This document shows, one piece after another, positions 37,802-48,295 of a DNA stretch of 64,000 bases. The stretch is from Monoplex corrugatus. Taxonomy: Eukaryota; Mollusca; Gastropoda; Littorinimorpha; Ranellidae. The notes below the pieces were generated by a model, which did not search any database, was not told the DNA's origin, and was given only the letters and a program-made list of their open reading frames with translations. The DNA is taken from contig JAPXFY010000016.1 in NCBI GenBank assembly GCA_030674185.1, positions 50,665,250-50,729,249 of the forward strand. Direction: 5' to 3'. The stretch's first letter is position 1, and each line of letters begins with the position of its first letter. Made by a program: the position numbers and the translations under genes.

Positions 37802-39121
37802 CCCTTTCCTTAAACCCTGAAGAGACTGGACTTTCACCTTCACAGCTTCTTTCAGGAAATCCGGTGTTGTCTTTTGTGCCTCAGTCTTTTGGTCTTCTTA
37901 AAGACATAAGTTCTCTACGAAAGAAGGAAGATAAGCCTTTTTAGGTGAGAAGAACATGATGTAGTCCACGGAAAGTACATCATTTCGTCAGACATACAGT
38001 TGGGTCCCTTCATCAACCAGCAGAGGAACCTGGAGTTTGGCCAACTTGGATGAAATTAAACCCAAATTCAGGCTTTACATGACCCTGTTTTGTTAAATAA
38101 AAAAGCAAACTAGTACCACATGTATTACTATTATTATAGTCTAGTATTAGTACAACTCTATGCCTGTTGTGTCTACACAAATCGTACAGTCCTTTTTCAA
38201 CATTGGTTCCTTTGGAACCCTGACATTTGTTCATGAAATCATTTTTTATAAGTATAGCATAAACACTGACACACTTCATCAATACAGAGTGGACATAAGT
38301 TTATATCGCTAGAAAGTAGGCAAGCTTAAAATTCAGGTTCTTGCTTTTATAACGGCCATCTGTCATGATGTGACTAGCATAACTTCACATTTGGCTCATG
38401 AAATTTGGGTATTTTAGTGAGGGATTGACCTCATATCTTATTCTGATTCGAACACAAGTAAATAGTGTAAAAGAGGACAGCATTCTGTGTATTGTGTCCA
38501 AATATGAAGTCAATCCAACAACTGGTTCAAAAGTTACAGTCGTTTGTACTCCTATGTCAGCTTGGTGCCTCCGCCACAGGCGATTTTGGCAATTTCATGA
38601 AGTTTTGATCTCTATAACAAACAAACGTGGCTAATGTTCATCTTCAAAAAAATTAGACTAAGTCTATATAGACAGTTGTACTAAAGTACAAACACAAGTT
38701 GCAATTAAAGCACATCTTCTCCAAGATATGAACCTGTAAACATGCCCTGCCGTGCTAATTTGAACTTACGTAAAATACGCATTTTGCCATTTTTGCTCCC
38801 TTATAACTCTCTTTGTAACTGAGTAAATCTCCTGCTTTTCTGTTTTCATCTAACCTTATATTACAAAGAATCAGTTATTTTAAAATGAAATCTCTAGTTG
38901 TTGTTGTTTTTTTAATACACATAATCAAAAACAGCTTTCCATACAGTTTTTGCGTGTCACGTTAAAGGTGTCATCTTAAAACGTCATTATCTCAGGAAAG
39001 AAAAGAGATAGAACGTTACTTTTTTTTTCATTTTGTTTCTATCAAAAAGTTCTATATGAACAGTATGAAGACTAAGCTCTTCATGTTTATCCTAATTTTG
39101 CCTGCCGGTACCTACTTACAG

Positions 39122-39363
39122 CCAAAAAAGCATTTAATATATGTACCCAACTGTCAATCTTAAAAGAAAGTATGCACGGTTTTATAGAACACATATAGGT
39201 GAATGGCTCAGCAGGCAGAAAATGACAGGATGAGATGACAGAAGCAAAGGAACAAGGCAGAAACAAAGAGAGTGACAGAAAAGAGGAAAATTCTAGCACA
39301 GAATTTCCAAAAGGTGGAGATACTAGTTCTACTGAAAGAGGTCCCTGCATCCCCGCAAGGGAT
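39122..39363 (-). repeat. Dispersed repeat family B, copy 2, second part
   Basis: Resumes family B with CAAAAAAGCATTTAATATAT right after the inserted TIR element and its target duplication. Confidence 0.8.
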
Positions 39364-39852
39364 GTAACATCATAAGCACAAAGAAAGTACATAAAACTCC
39401 AAACAATAAAGCAATGAACAAGAGTATACAAATAAAATTTAAAAAATTTTTAAAGTAGACCAACAACCCACTCATGAATTAAATGGAATCAACAATGTCA
39501 TACATTTATGTTACAGTGAGAGGTCTACACTACAAAAAGGAATTATGTCTTATCATCCATACAAATGAATACCATACACTTAAAGAATTGAAATTGATGT
39601 TACGTTGCATCCAAAAAAAAATTTTTCAGAATAAAACAAACACTCTACATGAAATCTGAGATAACTAACATTAACGTCTGCATTTTTTGTTCATCGATCT
39701 TATGACTGTATTTCAACACTTCTGAAAGTAGAAATGTGTACCACGTCATTTTGTTTAAAAAAAAGCTTCCAGTGTAGGCTGTTCTTCAAAGCTGAACACG
39801 GTCAGGACCGTATGGAATGAAGGTACAAAACTTGATGTCATTTTCTCACACT

Positions 39853-40468
39853 TGACGGAGCAGCAGGGAAGTTTCAGTCTTTTTCTCCTAATTTTTGTAT
39901 CTGGTGTTTCTTTGTGATCTTACACTTGACAAAGGCCAGTTGGCCAAAAATTTGCACCTGTCTTGTCTGGTTGTACTGAATACACATTCTTATTCTTTTT
40001 TTGACTGTTTTTTTTTTTTCTTTTTTTTTTTTTTGTACCTGGGAATTTTGTAAAATTCCTATCCATTACCCAATAGGCCCTACCCAAGCCTGGTGGTACT
40101 CAAATCTTTCAACTGCAAGTCTGACATCCTATTCAATCTGGCTATCAAACCCATCAGCAAACATAAACAATTCTAGGAACCAGAAAAAACACGAGAAAAG
40201 AACAAAAATGCGTATTTAATACAACCATACAAGACAGGTGCAAATTTTCAGAAAACTGGACTTTGTCAAGCATGAGATCACAAACAAACAAACACCAGAT
40301 ACAAAAATAAGGAGAAAATAACTGAAAATTTCCCTGCTGCTTCGTCCAGTGTGAGAAAAGGACTAAACTGACTAAAATGTCATACGCATCCTTATTCTTT
40401 TTTCGTGTTTTTTATGGTTCCCATTTGCTTGAATGCGGGCAGTCACACTTGTTTTGGATTTCGTAATA
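39853..40468. mobile_element. Foldback element 2 (long inverted repeats)
   Basis: Left arm about 39853-39985 and inverted right arm about 40195-40352, with sequence shared with foldback element 1 (GACGGAGCAGCAGGGAAGTT, GGCCAGTTGGCC). A further outer piece runs to 40468. It ends about 40 bp from the exon 9 donor. Confidence 0.75.
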
Positions 40469-40508
40469 AACAATTCTACCAACAATTCACAGTAGACAGA
40501 GACCTCAC

Positions 40509-40631
40509 CTTGGCAAGTGCCATAGCCAGGGTCGTAGCCAATCTGCGGCCAATGGATGTGGCATCTTCAGTCCCAGGCTGGTACGTCAAAACCACAATGC
40601 TCCCAGGGCTCAACACACAGTCTTGCAATGC
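40509..40631 (-). CDS. Exon 9: Roc-like region, second part
   Basis: A 123-nt exon of exactly 41 codons, phase 0 at both ends, acceptor ATTACAG|GCA and donor CCAAG|GTGAGG. It encodes ALQDCVLSPGSIVVLTYQPG then an alanine-rich helix ending LAMALAK. The LSPGSIVVLTY segment mirrors the strand following switch II in Roc domains. A foldback repeat element ends about 40 bp from the donor. Confidence 0.76.
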
Positions 40632-40747
40632 CTGTAATACAATCGTAAGGACTGTCATCATCGTATCAATGTTGTTTTTCACTGATGGTACAAGGGTCAT
40701 CCAATAAACAGTGAGAATGTCCTGATAACTTAAACTGTCACACAGCT

Positions 40748-40908
40748 TTAACCCTTTGACTCCGCACCCTGTCCTCTGGCATCCTGCATTGTCAACCACG
40801 CTAGCAAAACAAAAACTTAACCCTTTGACTCCTTGACGGATAGGGTTAGGGAGTCAAAGGATTAAGTTTCTGCAGCTGGTGGATAGTGTACAGGAGTCAA
40901 AGGGTTAA
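40748..40908 (-). mobile_element. TTAA foldback MITE, opposite orientation
   Basis: TTAACCCTTTGACTCCGCAC at the left and AGGAGTCAAAGGGTTAA at the right; internal order reversed relative to the other copies; part of the hairpin deleted. Confidence 0.82.
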
Positions 40909-41005
40909 AACTTTACACACACCAGGCCCAATTATTCATTATCCAGTTATGAACAAATGTGCAAATATTGCCACACCATTTCTTATGACGTCAAGTTAGG
41001 TATTG

Positions 41006-41499
41006 TCACCAATCGCCTTGGTGTAGTGGATAGTATAACAGACTACCAACTGGAAGGTTGTGGGTTCAAATCCCCAGTAGTCCCTTCAAAAATCAAGTGG
41101 GATTTTTTGGCTCTAACCGGCTCCTACCTAGAGTTAGTGTGCTATGGGTTCATTGGGATGACTGGGACCACACAGTCGAGTCTCATCCACTTCACAGGTG
41201 CGTCATTGAGGGTGTTGCTTAAATCTTCTGACCACAGATGTCTGTATCTCTCAGGCCTGGTTAATTCCAGAATATATTATGATAGTAAGTGTAGAGTACA
41301 GCCATGTCACGCAGTCTCAATCTTAGATGGAACTCCATTGCATCATCATTATCATCCTCATCAACATCATCATCATCGTCATCGCATCGTGAAAACTGTG
41401 CCAGCTTCTGTGCTATTAATATGGTGTGGAAAATGGGAGGAGGGGAGGTGACCACATAGATAACCTCCCTGGCTGCGATGATCCTAAAAAAAAAAAGTT
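41006..41499 (+). mobile_element. SINE-A copy 3
   Basis: Head CCTTGGTGTAGTGGATAG with box B GGTTCAAATCCCC, long body, A-run at 41487-41497. Target duplication not clear. Confidence 0.85.
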
Positions 41500-41956
41500 T
41501 ATTGCTGTCATTCCATGTGGTGCTGACCATGTTCTGCTTTGAAAAACAGCACACTTATACTATAACTGAAATTTGATAAAGAAAGTTCTGGTACATATAC
41601 CTTAAAAGCACTACAAGTTGTATGTGGTTCACATGCTCTTCCGCAGTCTGCAATCTATAGTTGAATGTCATTTTTTAAAGATGGAAAATGATGTTTAAGG
41701 CAAGCACAGTCTGGGGAGGCCAGCTGAAGCTAGTGACAAGAAATATGTTCCAAAAAGTTAAGCGAATAACATGCAACGAGACTGGTCATGACACTGGTAT
41801 TAGTTGTGGATTAGTTCATGTGATTTTAACAAGCAATCTGGAACAAGATGCATAACAGTAAGGTGGGTCTATGTCTAAGTAAATCTTGGCAGGTAAACAT
41901 AAACACATGCATTAAAACAAAAACGTACAGGTTTGTGTGTTTCAATGCATCTACAA
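41500..41956. other. Intronic stretch with no recognisable feature
   Basis: No gene, RNA or repeat family seen. Confidence 0.45.
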
Positions 41957-42362
41957 GTTTCAATTTCAATTTCAGTTTCAGTTTCTCAAGATGACGTCTC
42001 CATGCTGGGAATGAATTCCACATGCATAACATCACAGGTGCCATGTGATGGAGAAGATTCAGAATGATCACAGCACAAGCCTTAAGCCTGCACATAAACC
42101 CATGAGCTGGCTAGGTCTTGAGGTCCTACCTAGATAGTTCCATAACCCTGAGGTCATAGGGGACTGAGGTGGCAGAGACCTCAACTTTTCCCAGGGCTAG
42201 AACCACAAGGGCGGCGCCTAACCCCTCTCCCTCCCTTCAAATTCATATTCATATGCACTTTTTTTTTAACCAAGACTTCAGAAAGGCAAGAAGGTTAATT
42301 GGTCTTCAAGGGGAAATCAACCTACATTTCCAATGCTTTTACCAAGGCAGCTGGGCAATGCC
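41957..42362 (+). repeat. Dispersed repeat family C, copy 1
   Basis: About 405 bp, starts with TTTCAATTTCAG repeats, contains TGAGGTGGCAGAGACCTCAAC and AACCAAGACTTCAGAAAGGC. Matches 59325-59735 and, in part, 43468-43640. Confidence 0.8.
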
Positions 42363-42559
42363 CTACAAGCATAGTCATTAAACCTTCCTACACTTTCAAG
42401 CACGTAGAACACTTTTTCCAGGCCGTTTCCATATCAACTGTTATAAAGCAAGCAATCTGCTTTGGATGCATTCCCTCCTCATTTCAGTTTGTCTTATTAG
42501 GCTTAAGCAATGACGTAACATTTCTAGAAAATGCGGGGAGCTGTCACACCTTCTTTCTT

Positions 42560-42830
42560 CTTCTATTCATTTGCTGTCACACTTGGAGGTTTGTCTCAAC
42601 GAAATAGTTGTCCTTTGTAGTGTATCCACAGGCCCATTCAGGTTCTCCCACAGGCTCAGGCGTGTCAGCTAGATCTCCTCCCTCAGTGACTGGTAGCTCT
42701 TGCAATCCTGGAGGATGTGTCCTGCTGTCTGATCAGCGTCTCCACTGGGGCACCAGCGCTTGTTCTTGTGGTGATTCAGATTGTTGTGCTGGATCTTCGC
42801 TTCTCAGGTCTTTGCCATTTCACTGTGCAT
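42560..42830 (-). mobile_element. RNase H-bearing LINE C-terminal remnant
   Basis: Minus-strand frame reads HHKNKRWCPSGDADQTAGHI then LQDCKSYQSLREEI-stop-LT, typical of the CP-G-xx-QT-xHIL-xxC end of RNase H-encoding LINEs. Confidence 0.7.
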
Positions 42831-42993
42831 AGCTGTATCACAGGTTTCAAGTGACGTATACAATAACATCAAACGCTGTATCACAGTTTCAAGTGACGTA
42901 ACAATAAAAACCAAACAGAAACAACATGAAAACAACAAACCAAAGAAAACAACAAAAGAACAACACAAAACATAATAGAACAAAAAAACTTAC

Positions 42994-43205
42994 ACTCTGA
43001 GCATCCACTTCCAGCAATGTAAATGACTTGACCTTGTTTTCTTCATCTTGGTGCTCAGAATGCCAGTTCCCAACCACAGAGATGGGGGGAGGGGGACCAC
43101 TGGCCTTTTTCTTTCCCACCACATCCATCAATGTCTGTGTCATGGTCTTGTCTCGCAGCACTACCACTTTAAATGATTCAAACTCCTTCACTTTGAACTC
43201 CTCCT
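42994..43205 (-). CDS. Exon 8: start of Roc-like region, degenerate P-loop
   Basis: A 212-nt exon, acceptor GTTCTCAG|AGG and donor AGAGT|GTAAGT, phase 1 in and phase 0 out. It encodes EEFKVKEFESFKVVVLRDKT, followed by MTQTLMDVVGKKKASGPPPP and NKVKSFTLLEVDAQ. A beta strand sits where a Roc P-loop would begin, but the glycines and the GK[ST] are absent. The SFTLLEVDAQ segment sits where the DxGGQ switch motif of Roc would be. A proline run interrupts the domain. Confidence 0.75.
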
Positions 43206-43467
43206 CTGAGAACGTAACAAAAACAAAAACCCATGAACAGATTTCTTACCCACAAGCTTTCCTACTTATTGTGTCGAATTACTTCATACATGACACTCTT
43301 GAATACAGTTTGTCATTTTTACATTTGTTCGCAGTGTAGAACTACACAACAGAACATTTCAAATCATACATGAATTCGGTGCCAGTGTCGCTGACCAGTG
43401 GGCATTTTATGACCAACACATTCAAAAGGTATTTATCAGAAATCTGGTTGATGAAGAGGTAACAGCT

Positions 43468-43640
43468 AGTTTCATTTTCATTTTCATGAGATGTCTCCAG
43501 GCTCACAATGAATTCCATATGCACTGCCACAACTGATGGCATGTGATGTAGAAGATCCAAACTGATCATGGCATAAGCTTTAAGCCTACACATAAGTCCT
43601 ATATGGTGAAAAGGTCTCGAGGTCCTACCTAGCGCATAGG
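43468..43640 (+). repeat. Dispersed repeat family C, copy 2 (truncated)
   Basis: TTTCATTTTCATTTTCATGA, then GAATTCCATATGCACTG and GAGGTCCTACCTAG as in copy 1; the right half is absent. Confidence 0.72.
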
Positions 43641-43750
43641 TTTGCCTATTCTGGTATCAGTCTGTCATGGAGTAATGTACGTTACATTGTAGTGAAACAG
43701 ATCTCCATCTGCAATGTTTAAAAAAAGCAAACTGTTATTGTTATTTTTGT

Positions 43751-44287
43751 GCAAAGCCCAGCCGACTGCGTAGAGCCAAATCAGGGTTATAACCATTTCA
43801 AAACACGCAATATATCAACAGGAAAGAAAAACGAAAAGTCAATTAAGTACATTTTTCAATGCATTCGTGCACATAATCTAAGGAGATGCCCCTGGTGTTG
43901 ACCACTCCATCTAATTTATCACACAGGGGATTCAAAAAACATAAGTGAATACAAATTTAAATATAACTAAAGACAATAAAACGCATATAAAAACGGGCCT
44001 AAATTACCTAAAATTGCTTCCGCATACCTTATTTCCCTAGATCAAAAATGCATTTAATACATGTACCCAATTATGAATCCTAAAAAAAATGGCAGGCAAA
44101 ACTTTATCAAACACATACCGGTGAATGGATCAGCAAGGCAGAAAACAATAGGAAGAAATGACAGAAAGCAAAGGAACAAGGCAGAAAAAAAGAGAGCGAC
44201 AAAAAAGAGGAAATTCCTAGCAACAAATTTTCAGAAAGTGGGGACACTGTTTATACTGAAAGAGCCCCCAGCATCCCTATGGGGGAT
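43751..44287 (-). repeat. Dispersed repeat family B, copy 3
   Basis: Full-length match to family B copy 1, undisturbed at the site where copy 2 carries the TIR element. Confidence 0.85.
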
Positions 44288-44867
44288 AAAAAAGCATACA
44301 AATGAAATCAAAAACATCGAAACAGATGAAAACAACCCAGCCCACAGTACAAACTGACCACACCAACATCCTATATATATAAACACACCACATAAATCAA
44401 CCCCAAACAATACTACAAATAGCCTCCATGCACCCAACATCAAGATCTGCTATTTCAATCATCCACCACCACCACCTCAAAAAAGAATCATCAAAACAAC
44501 AAAAAGAAATAAGACAACACAATGTAGCGTAGACAAATGACAATCATGACAAGAGAGGATAAAGAAAGAAAGCAATCAGACTGGTAATCTCTATATAAGA
44601 TTTCTAAATCTGCTAAGGACTCACAGTTAATAAACAGTGGAGATTAAATGTCACTTGAAAAACAAACCAAAAATGTCACAAAATTTGGTAAAATTCTGGT
44701 TTATCCATGAATGCTAAGAAAAACAAAAGTAGTCTATCAACTATGACTGCTGATTTTGTATTTTATCTAAAATGTCTCTATCCATCTGCATTCACCATCC
44801 CCAAAACTACCGACTTTCAGACTTCAAACCTAAAAACCCAATCAAAGGAATCAAAAGCTTTTTCAAA
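44288..44867. other. Intronic stretch with no recognisable feature
   Basis: A/C-rich sequence with no clear repeat unit or ORF resemblance. Confidence 0.4.
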
Positions 44868-44876
44868 ATCTAAACA

Positions 44877-45382
44877 CTGACCAGTTGCTGTGGTGTAGTG
44901 GTTAACGCAACGGACTACCGACTTGAAGATTGTGGTTTCGAATCCCCATCAGTACCTTAAAAAATCATTGTGGGATTTTTCGGCTCTAAACAACTCCTAC
45001 CCAGAGTTGGACGTGCTATGGGCTCATTAGGAAGACTGGGACCACACAGTCGAGTCTCATCCACTTCACAGATGCGTCATTGAGGGCGTCAATCAAATCT
45101 TCTGACCAACACCGCAGGTGTCTGTATCGCTCAGGCCTGGTTGACGCTAGGATGTGTTATGATAGTAAGCGTAGAGTACAGCCCTGTCATGCAGTCTCAA
45201 TCTTAGATGGAACTCCATAGCATCACGATTATCATCCACATCAACATCATCATCATCGCACTGTAAAAACTGTTTCAGCTTCTACGGCCATTAAGGTGTC
45301 GTAAAAAATGGGATGAAAAAAGAAAAGATGAGCACAAAGGTAACCTCCCTGAGTAATGATCCTACAAAAAAAAATTTTTAAT
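44877..45382 (+). mobile_element. SINE-A copy 4, complete with target duplication
   Basis: Head GCTGTGGTGTAGTGGTTAAC, box B-like GGTTTCGAATCCCC, full body and A-run. ATCTAAACA flanks it at 44868-44876 and 45383-45391, giving a 506-bp element. Confidence 0.9.
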
Positions 45383-45479
45383 ATCTAAACATAGCAGCAC
45401 ACCTGATAAGCTGTTTGAGTGTAAGTAATGTATCAAATCAAACATTAATGTTATGTTATCACCAATACATCTATACAGA

Positions 45480-45790
45480 ATACACATGTAAAACCAAATC
45501 TTCATCAATTAGTAATAGCAATATGTTCTTAATTCTATCTGTGATATAAGAAGAACCTATTTTGTAGATAACATTTAAAAGTGTTATTAGTCTCCAATTC
45601 TTTAGATATTTAATTGGTTTGTCTCTTTTAGAGGTGCACATCACTAAATTTCTTTTTGTGTTGTGGACAATTCTCCATCTCGAAACACTTTATTTAATGT
45701 TGTAACTGCCAGAGGTCCCAGTTCTTTAAAAAAAAATTGAAAAATTCAACCCCCAAATCGTCTGTACCTGGGCTTTTTTTCATTTTCCAT
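45480..45790 (-). mobile_element. L1/Tx1-like reverse transcriptase fragment
   Basis: Minus-strand frames give KKSPGTDDLGVEFF, then after a shift ELGPLAVTTLNKVFRDGELS and KPIKYLKNWRLITLLNVIYK, the KPxxxxNWRPISLLN region of L1-clade elements. Stops and frameshifts present. Confidence 0.78.
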
Positions 45791-46027
45791 GTGTTTTCCA
45801 GTAGTCCTAGCTGCATTGCTGTATGGACACGAGTCCTAGACTCTCTACCGTAGACATGTCAAGCTACCAGATCAGTTTCACCAGCGCTGCTCCAATGTAT
45901 CTTAAACATCAAATGGTACAACAGAGTTTCAAATGTGAATGTACTTTTGCAAGCCCAGATGCCAAGAATAGATGCACTGCTAACACAGTCTCAGATTCAA
46001 GGGTGCAATTTAGAAAAAGTCAAAAAA

Positions 46028-46590
46028 CGGAAAGGGGTCCAGGGGGGCCTACTGGCCCCTGGTGGGGTACAGGGGCAGCGCCCCGTATGGGGGGTCTGAA
46101 GCTTTTGTAAAAATAAAACTGAATCTTAATCTTAATCTCCTGCAATTAGATTCAAGAAAAACAGCAGATACTTTTCATCCTATTTCAGACAATTTCAAGT
46201 ATCTTTATAACTGCTCAGTCGATTTTAACACACCACAGGCGACGGGAATTATCTTTGTCAGTATCTTTCTCCTCTAGCCATTCCAAACGCTATTTATTCT
46301 TGACAGTTGCGTCGATTACGGCGCATATTCGCCTTCTTTCACCACTGGCATCGTGAAGTTCGCTCAACATACAAAGCTCGAAAATGGCGGTGATTTCACG
46401 GAAGTTGATATGAGATTTCGCAACGAGAATGAGCACTGACTTTCACAATTTCATTCACAAAAGAGTGCTTCCGCTTTCCTTTCTATAACCGAGAGTAACC
46501 GTTGCAAAACATTCACGTTCGATAAACGATTTTAGACAAAAAACAAAAAACAAAAACAAAAAAAACCGACCCTAGCTCGGCGATTTTTTC
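46028..46590. other. Possible unidentified transposon ends
   Basis: A G/C-rich palindromic stretch GGGGCAGCGCCCC near 46071 and a string CCGACCCTAGCTCGGCGATT near 46567 stand out from the A/T-rich surroundings. No termini could be matched. Confidence 0.3.
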
Positions 46591-46639
46591 AAAAAATGGA
46601 TTTTCCGTATCTGACTCTTTTGAAAAAACAGATTCCATC

Positions 46640-47049
46640 GTCAAACGGAAAAAGTTGTACCCATACAGATAAGATGGTCTGGACATCTCGTGCACATGCA
46701 GGATTACAGGTTTCAAAAACAGCTCTTCTATGGTGAATTCACAAAGGGCCATCGACCAAGAGGATGGCCAAAGTTCTGCTCCAAAGATACCCTGAAAAAA
46801 TCCCTCCAGAAATGTAACATTGATGAAGAAGAATGGGAAATCATGGCCAGAAACAGATCTGAATGGAGGCAAGCTTTTCTCAAGGGAACAGAAGCTTATG
46901 AAAATGAAAGACAAAGTAGCCTAGTGGAAAAGCATGCAGCAATAAAGGCCAGAACCAACTCTGCAGAGCGTTCCACTGAGTGTCCAGTATGCGGCCGCCT
47001 GTGTGCATCAGACTTTGGCCTGAGATCCCACATGAGGGTACACAAATAA
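46640..47049 (+). mobile_element. LINE 3' ORF end with zinc-finger-like C-terminus
   Basis: Open frame of about 119 codons: KQLFYGEFTKGHRPRGWPKF, EEWEIMARNRSEWRQAF, and finally ECPVCGRLCASDFGLRSHMR, a C2H2-like end. It is the same type of C-terminal domain as in the large LINE but a different family. Confidence 0.75.
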
Positions 47050-47324
47050 AATAATGGGTTGGACTTTATCGACCACAATAGTTGACCATATGTGTGTTTC
47101 AGAGCAAACCCAATTCCTGTAGAGTAATTCTGTTTTCAAGTGAGTTTCTCTGTTCAGGGGAGGTGTGATATAAGTTAGCAACAGCAGTTACTAAGCTAAA
47201 ATAAGAGTGACAAATTCTCTTGTAACATAATTTTCCGTAGTATTGTACTGCCTGCGGTGTGGTGTAGCTTGGCATCACATTGCATCATGTGAAGTGGTGT
47301 GTTATATTGTTTTGTGTTGTGCTC

Positions 47325-47690
47325 TGTGTGTCTGTGTGTGCGTGCGTGCGTGTGCGCGTGCGTGTGTGTATGTGTGTGCGTGTGTGTGTGTGTGCGTGTG
47401 TGTGTGTGTTGTACTCTCCTGTGCTGTGTCATGCTATGCTGTGCTGCACTGTGCTATGCTGCACTGTCATGCTGTATTGCATCAATTGCATTGCATTGCA
47501 TTGCATTGTATTGTATTGTATTGCGTTGCATTGCGTTGTATTCTATTCTATTCTATTCCATTCTATTCCATTCTATTCTATTTCATTGTCTTGTAATATA
47601 CTAAAAATATATTGAATCACATTGTATTATATCATATTGCATTGTACTGCACTGCACTGCACTGCATTGCACTGCATGTACCACCTAACT
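47325..47690. repeat. (GT)n then pentanucleotide (ATTGC/ATTGT/ATTCT)n repeats
   Basis: GT/GCGT run to 47410, then TGCTG/CTGCA mixture, then TTGCA, TTGTA, TTCTA pentamers and a final CTGCA run, a stepwise decay of a 5-bp repeat. Confidence 0.85.
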
Positions 47691-47769
47691 AATTTTCTTC
47701 AAATTTATTATTTCTTCTTTCCATAAACATCTTTTCTTCAGATCTGTTACCTTTTCTTTCTCTAGTTAC

Positions 47770-47992
47770 AGGCCATTTTATGAGAAAGGGGAATTAGAGC
47801 ACCTGGTCACAACAGGAAAATTGGAGGGAAAGAGAACACCAGGTAGACCCAGGGAGAAAATACTGGACAGACTTGCAGGGTAGCTGAGGAAAGACAGGGC
47901 AGAAGATATACTTGCAGCAACAGTTGATAGATGCATATGGAAGGCCATGATCGTCAACGTCATGCGGCAGGGCACATGATGATGATGAGTTA
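47770..47992 (+). mobile_element. RTE-like LINE 3' end with (ATG)n tail
   Basis: Same 3' end as at 11401-11655 (CACCTGGTCACAACAGGAAA through GGCAGGGCACATGATGATG). It ends about 45 bp from the exon 7 donor. Confidence 0.82.
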
Positions 47993-48037
47993 TTTTTATT
48001 CAAATTAGTTACATTTTTCATGCACTGCAATACATAC

Positions 48038-48175
48038 CTGCTCGACCAGCGCTCACTGCTTTCTTTGACTTTGACTGCTTCTTCTTTTCTTCCGCTCTGC
48101 TGGAGAACGAAAACCCTGACGAGATGAGTGGTGCCCCTTGAGCTCGCAGGTTACCTGATGTTACTTTGGTTTTAC
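48038..48175 (-). CDS. Exon 7: basic, serine/lysine-rich linker
   Basis: A 138-nt exon with acceptor TTTCAG|GTAAAA and donor GCAG|GTATGT, phase 1 in and out. The product is low in hydrophobic residues and carries AEEKKKQSKSKKAVSAG, consistent with a flexible linker or a nuclear localisation-like basic patch between the LRR block and the next domain. A 39-bp minisatellite begins about 120 bp upstream of it, in gene orientation. Confidence 0.75.
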
Positions 48176-48295
48176 CTGAAAATATAAACAAGCATCAAAG
48201 CACGAAGACTGCTTCACACATCAGACTTTCAAACAGAAAGTCCAAGCCTGACTGCTGCTTGAATGGTGCCTGGTGCATAAAGAGTGCAGATTTTT

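Larger units (their letters stand above)
35286..39114 (+). mobile_element. 3829-bp TIR element carrying a three-exon gene
   Basis: Inverted termini TAGGTACCGGCAGGC (35286-35300) and its reverse complement (39100-39114), flanked by CTTACAG at 35279-35285 and 39115-39121; if the TIR is read one base longer the duplication is TTACA. It splits a copy of repeat family B, which fixes both borders. Inside are a plus-strand ORF in three exons, a gastropod-like SINE and a (GT)n tract. I found no transposase. The superfamily is not assigned. Confidence 0.85.
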
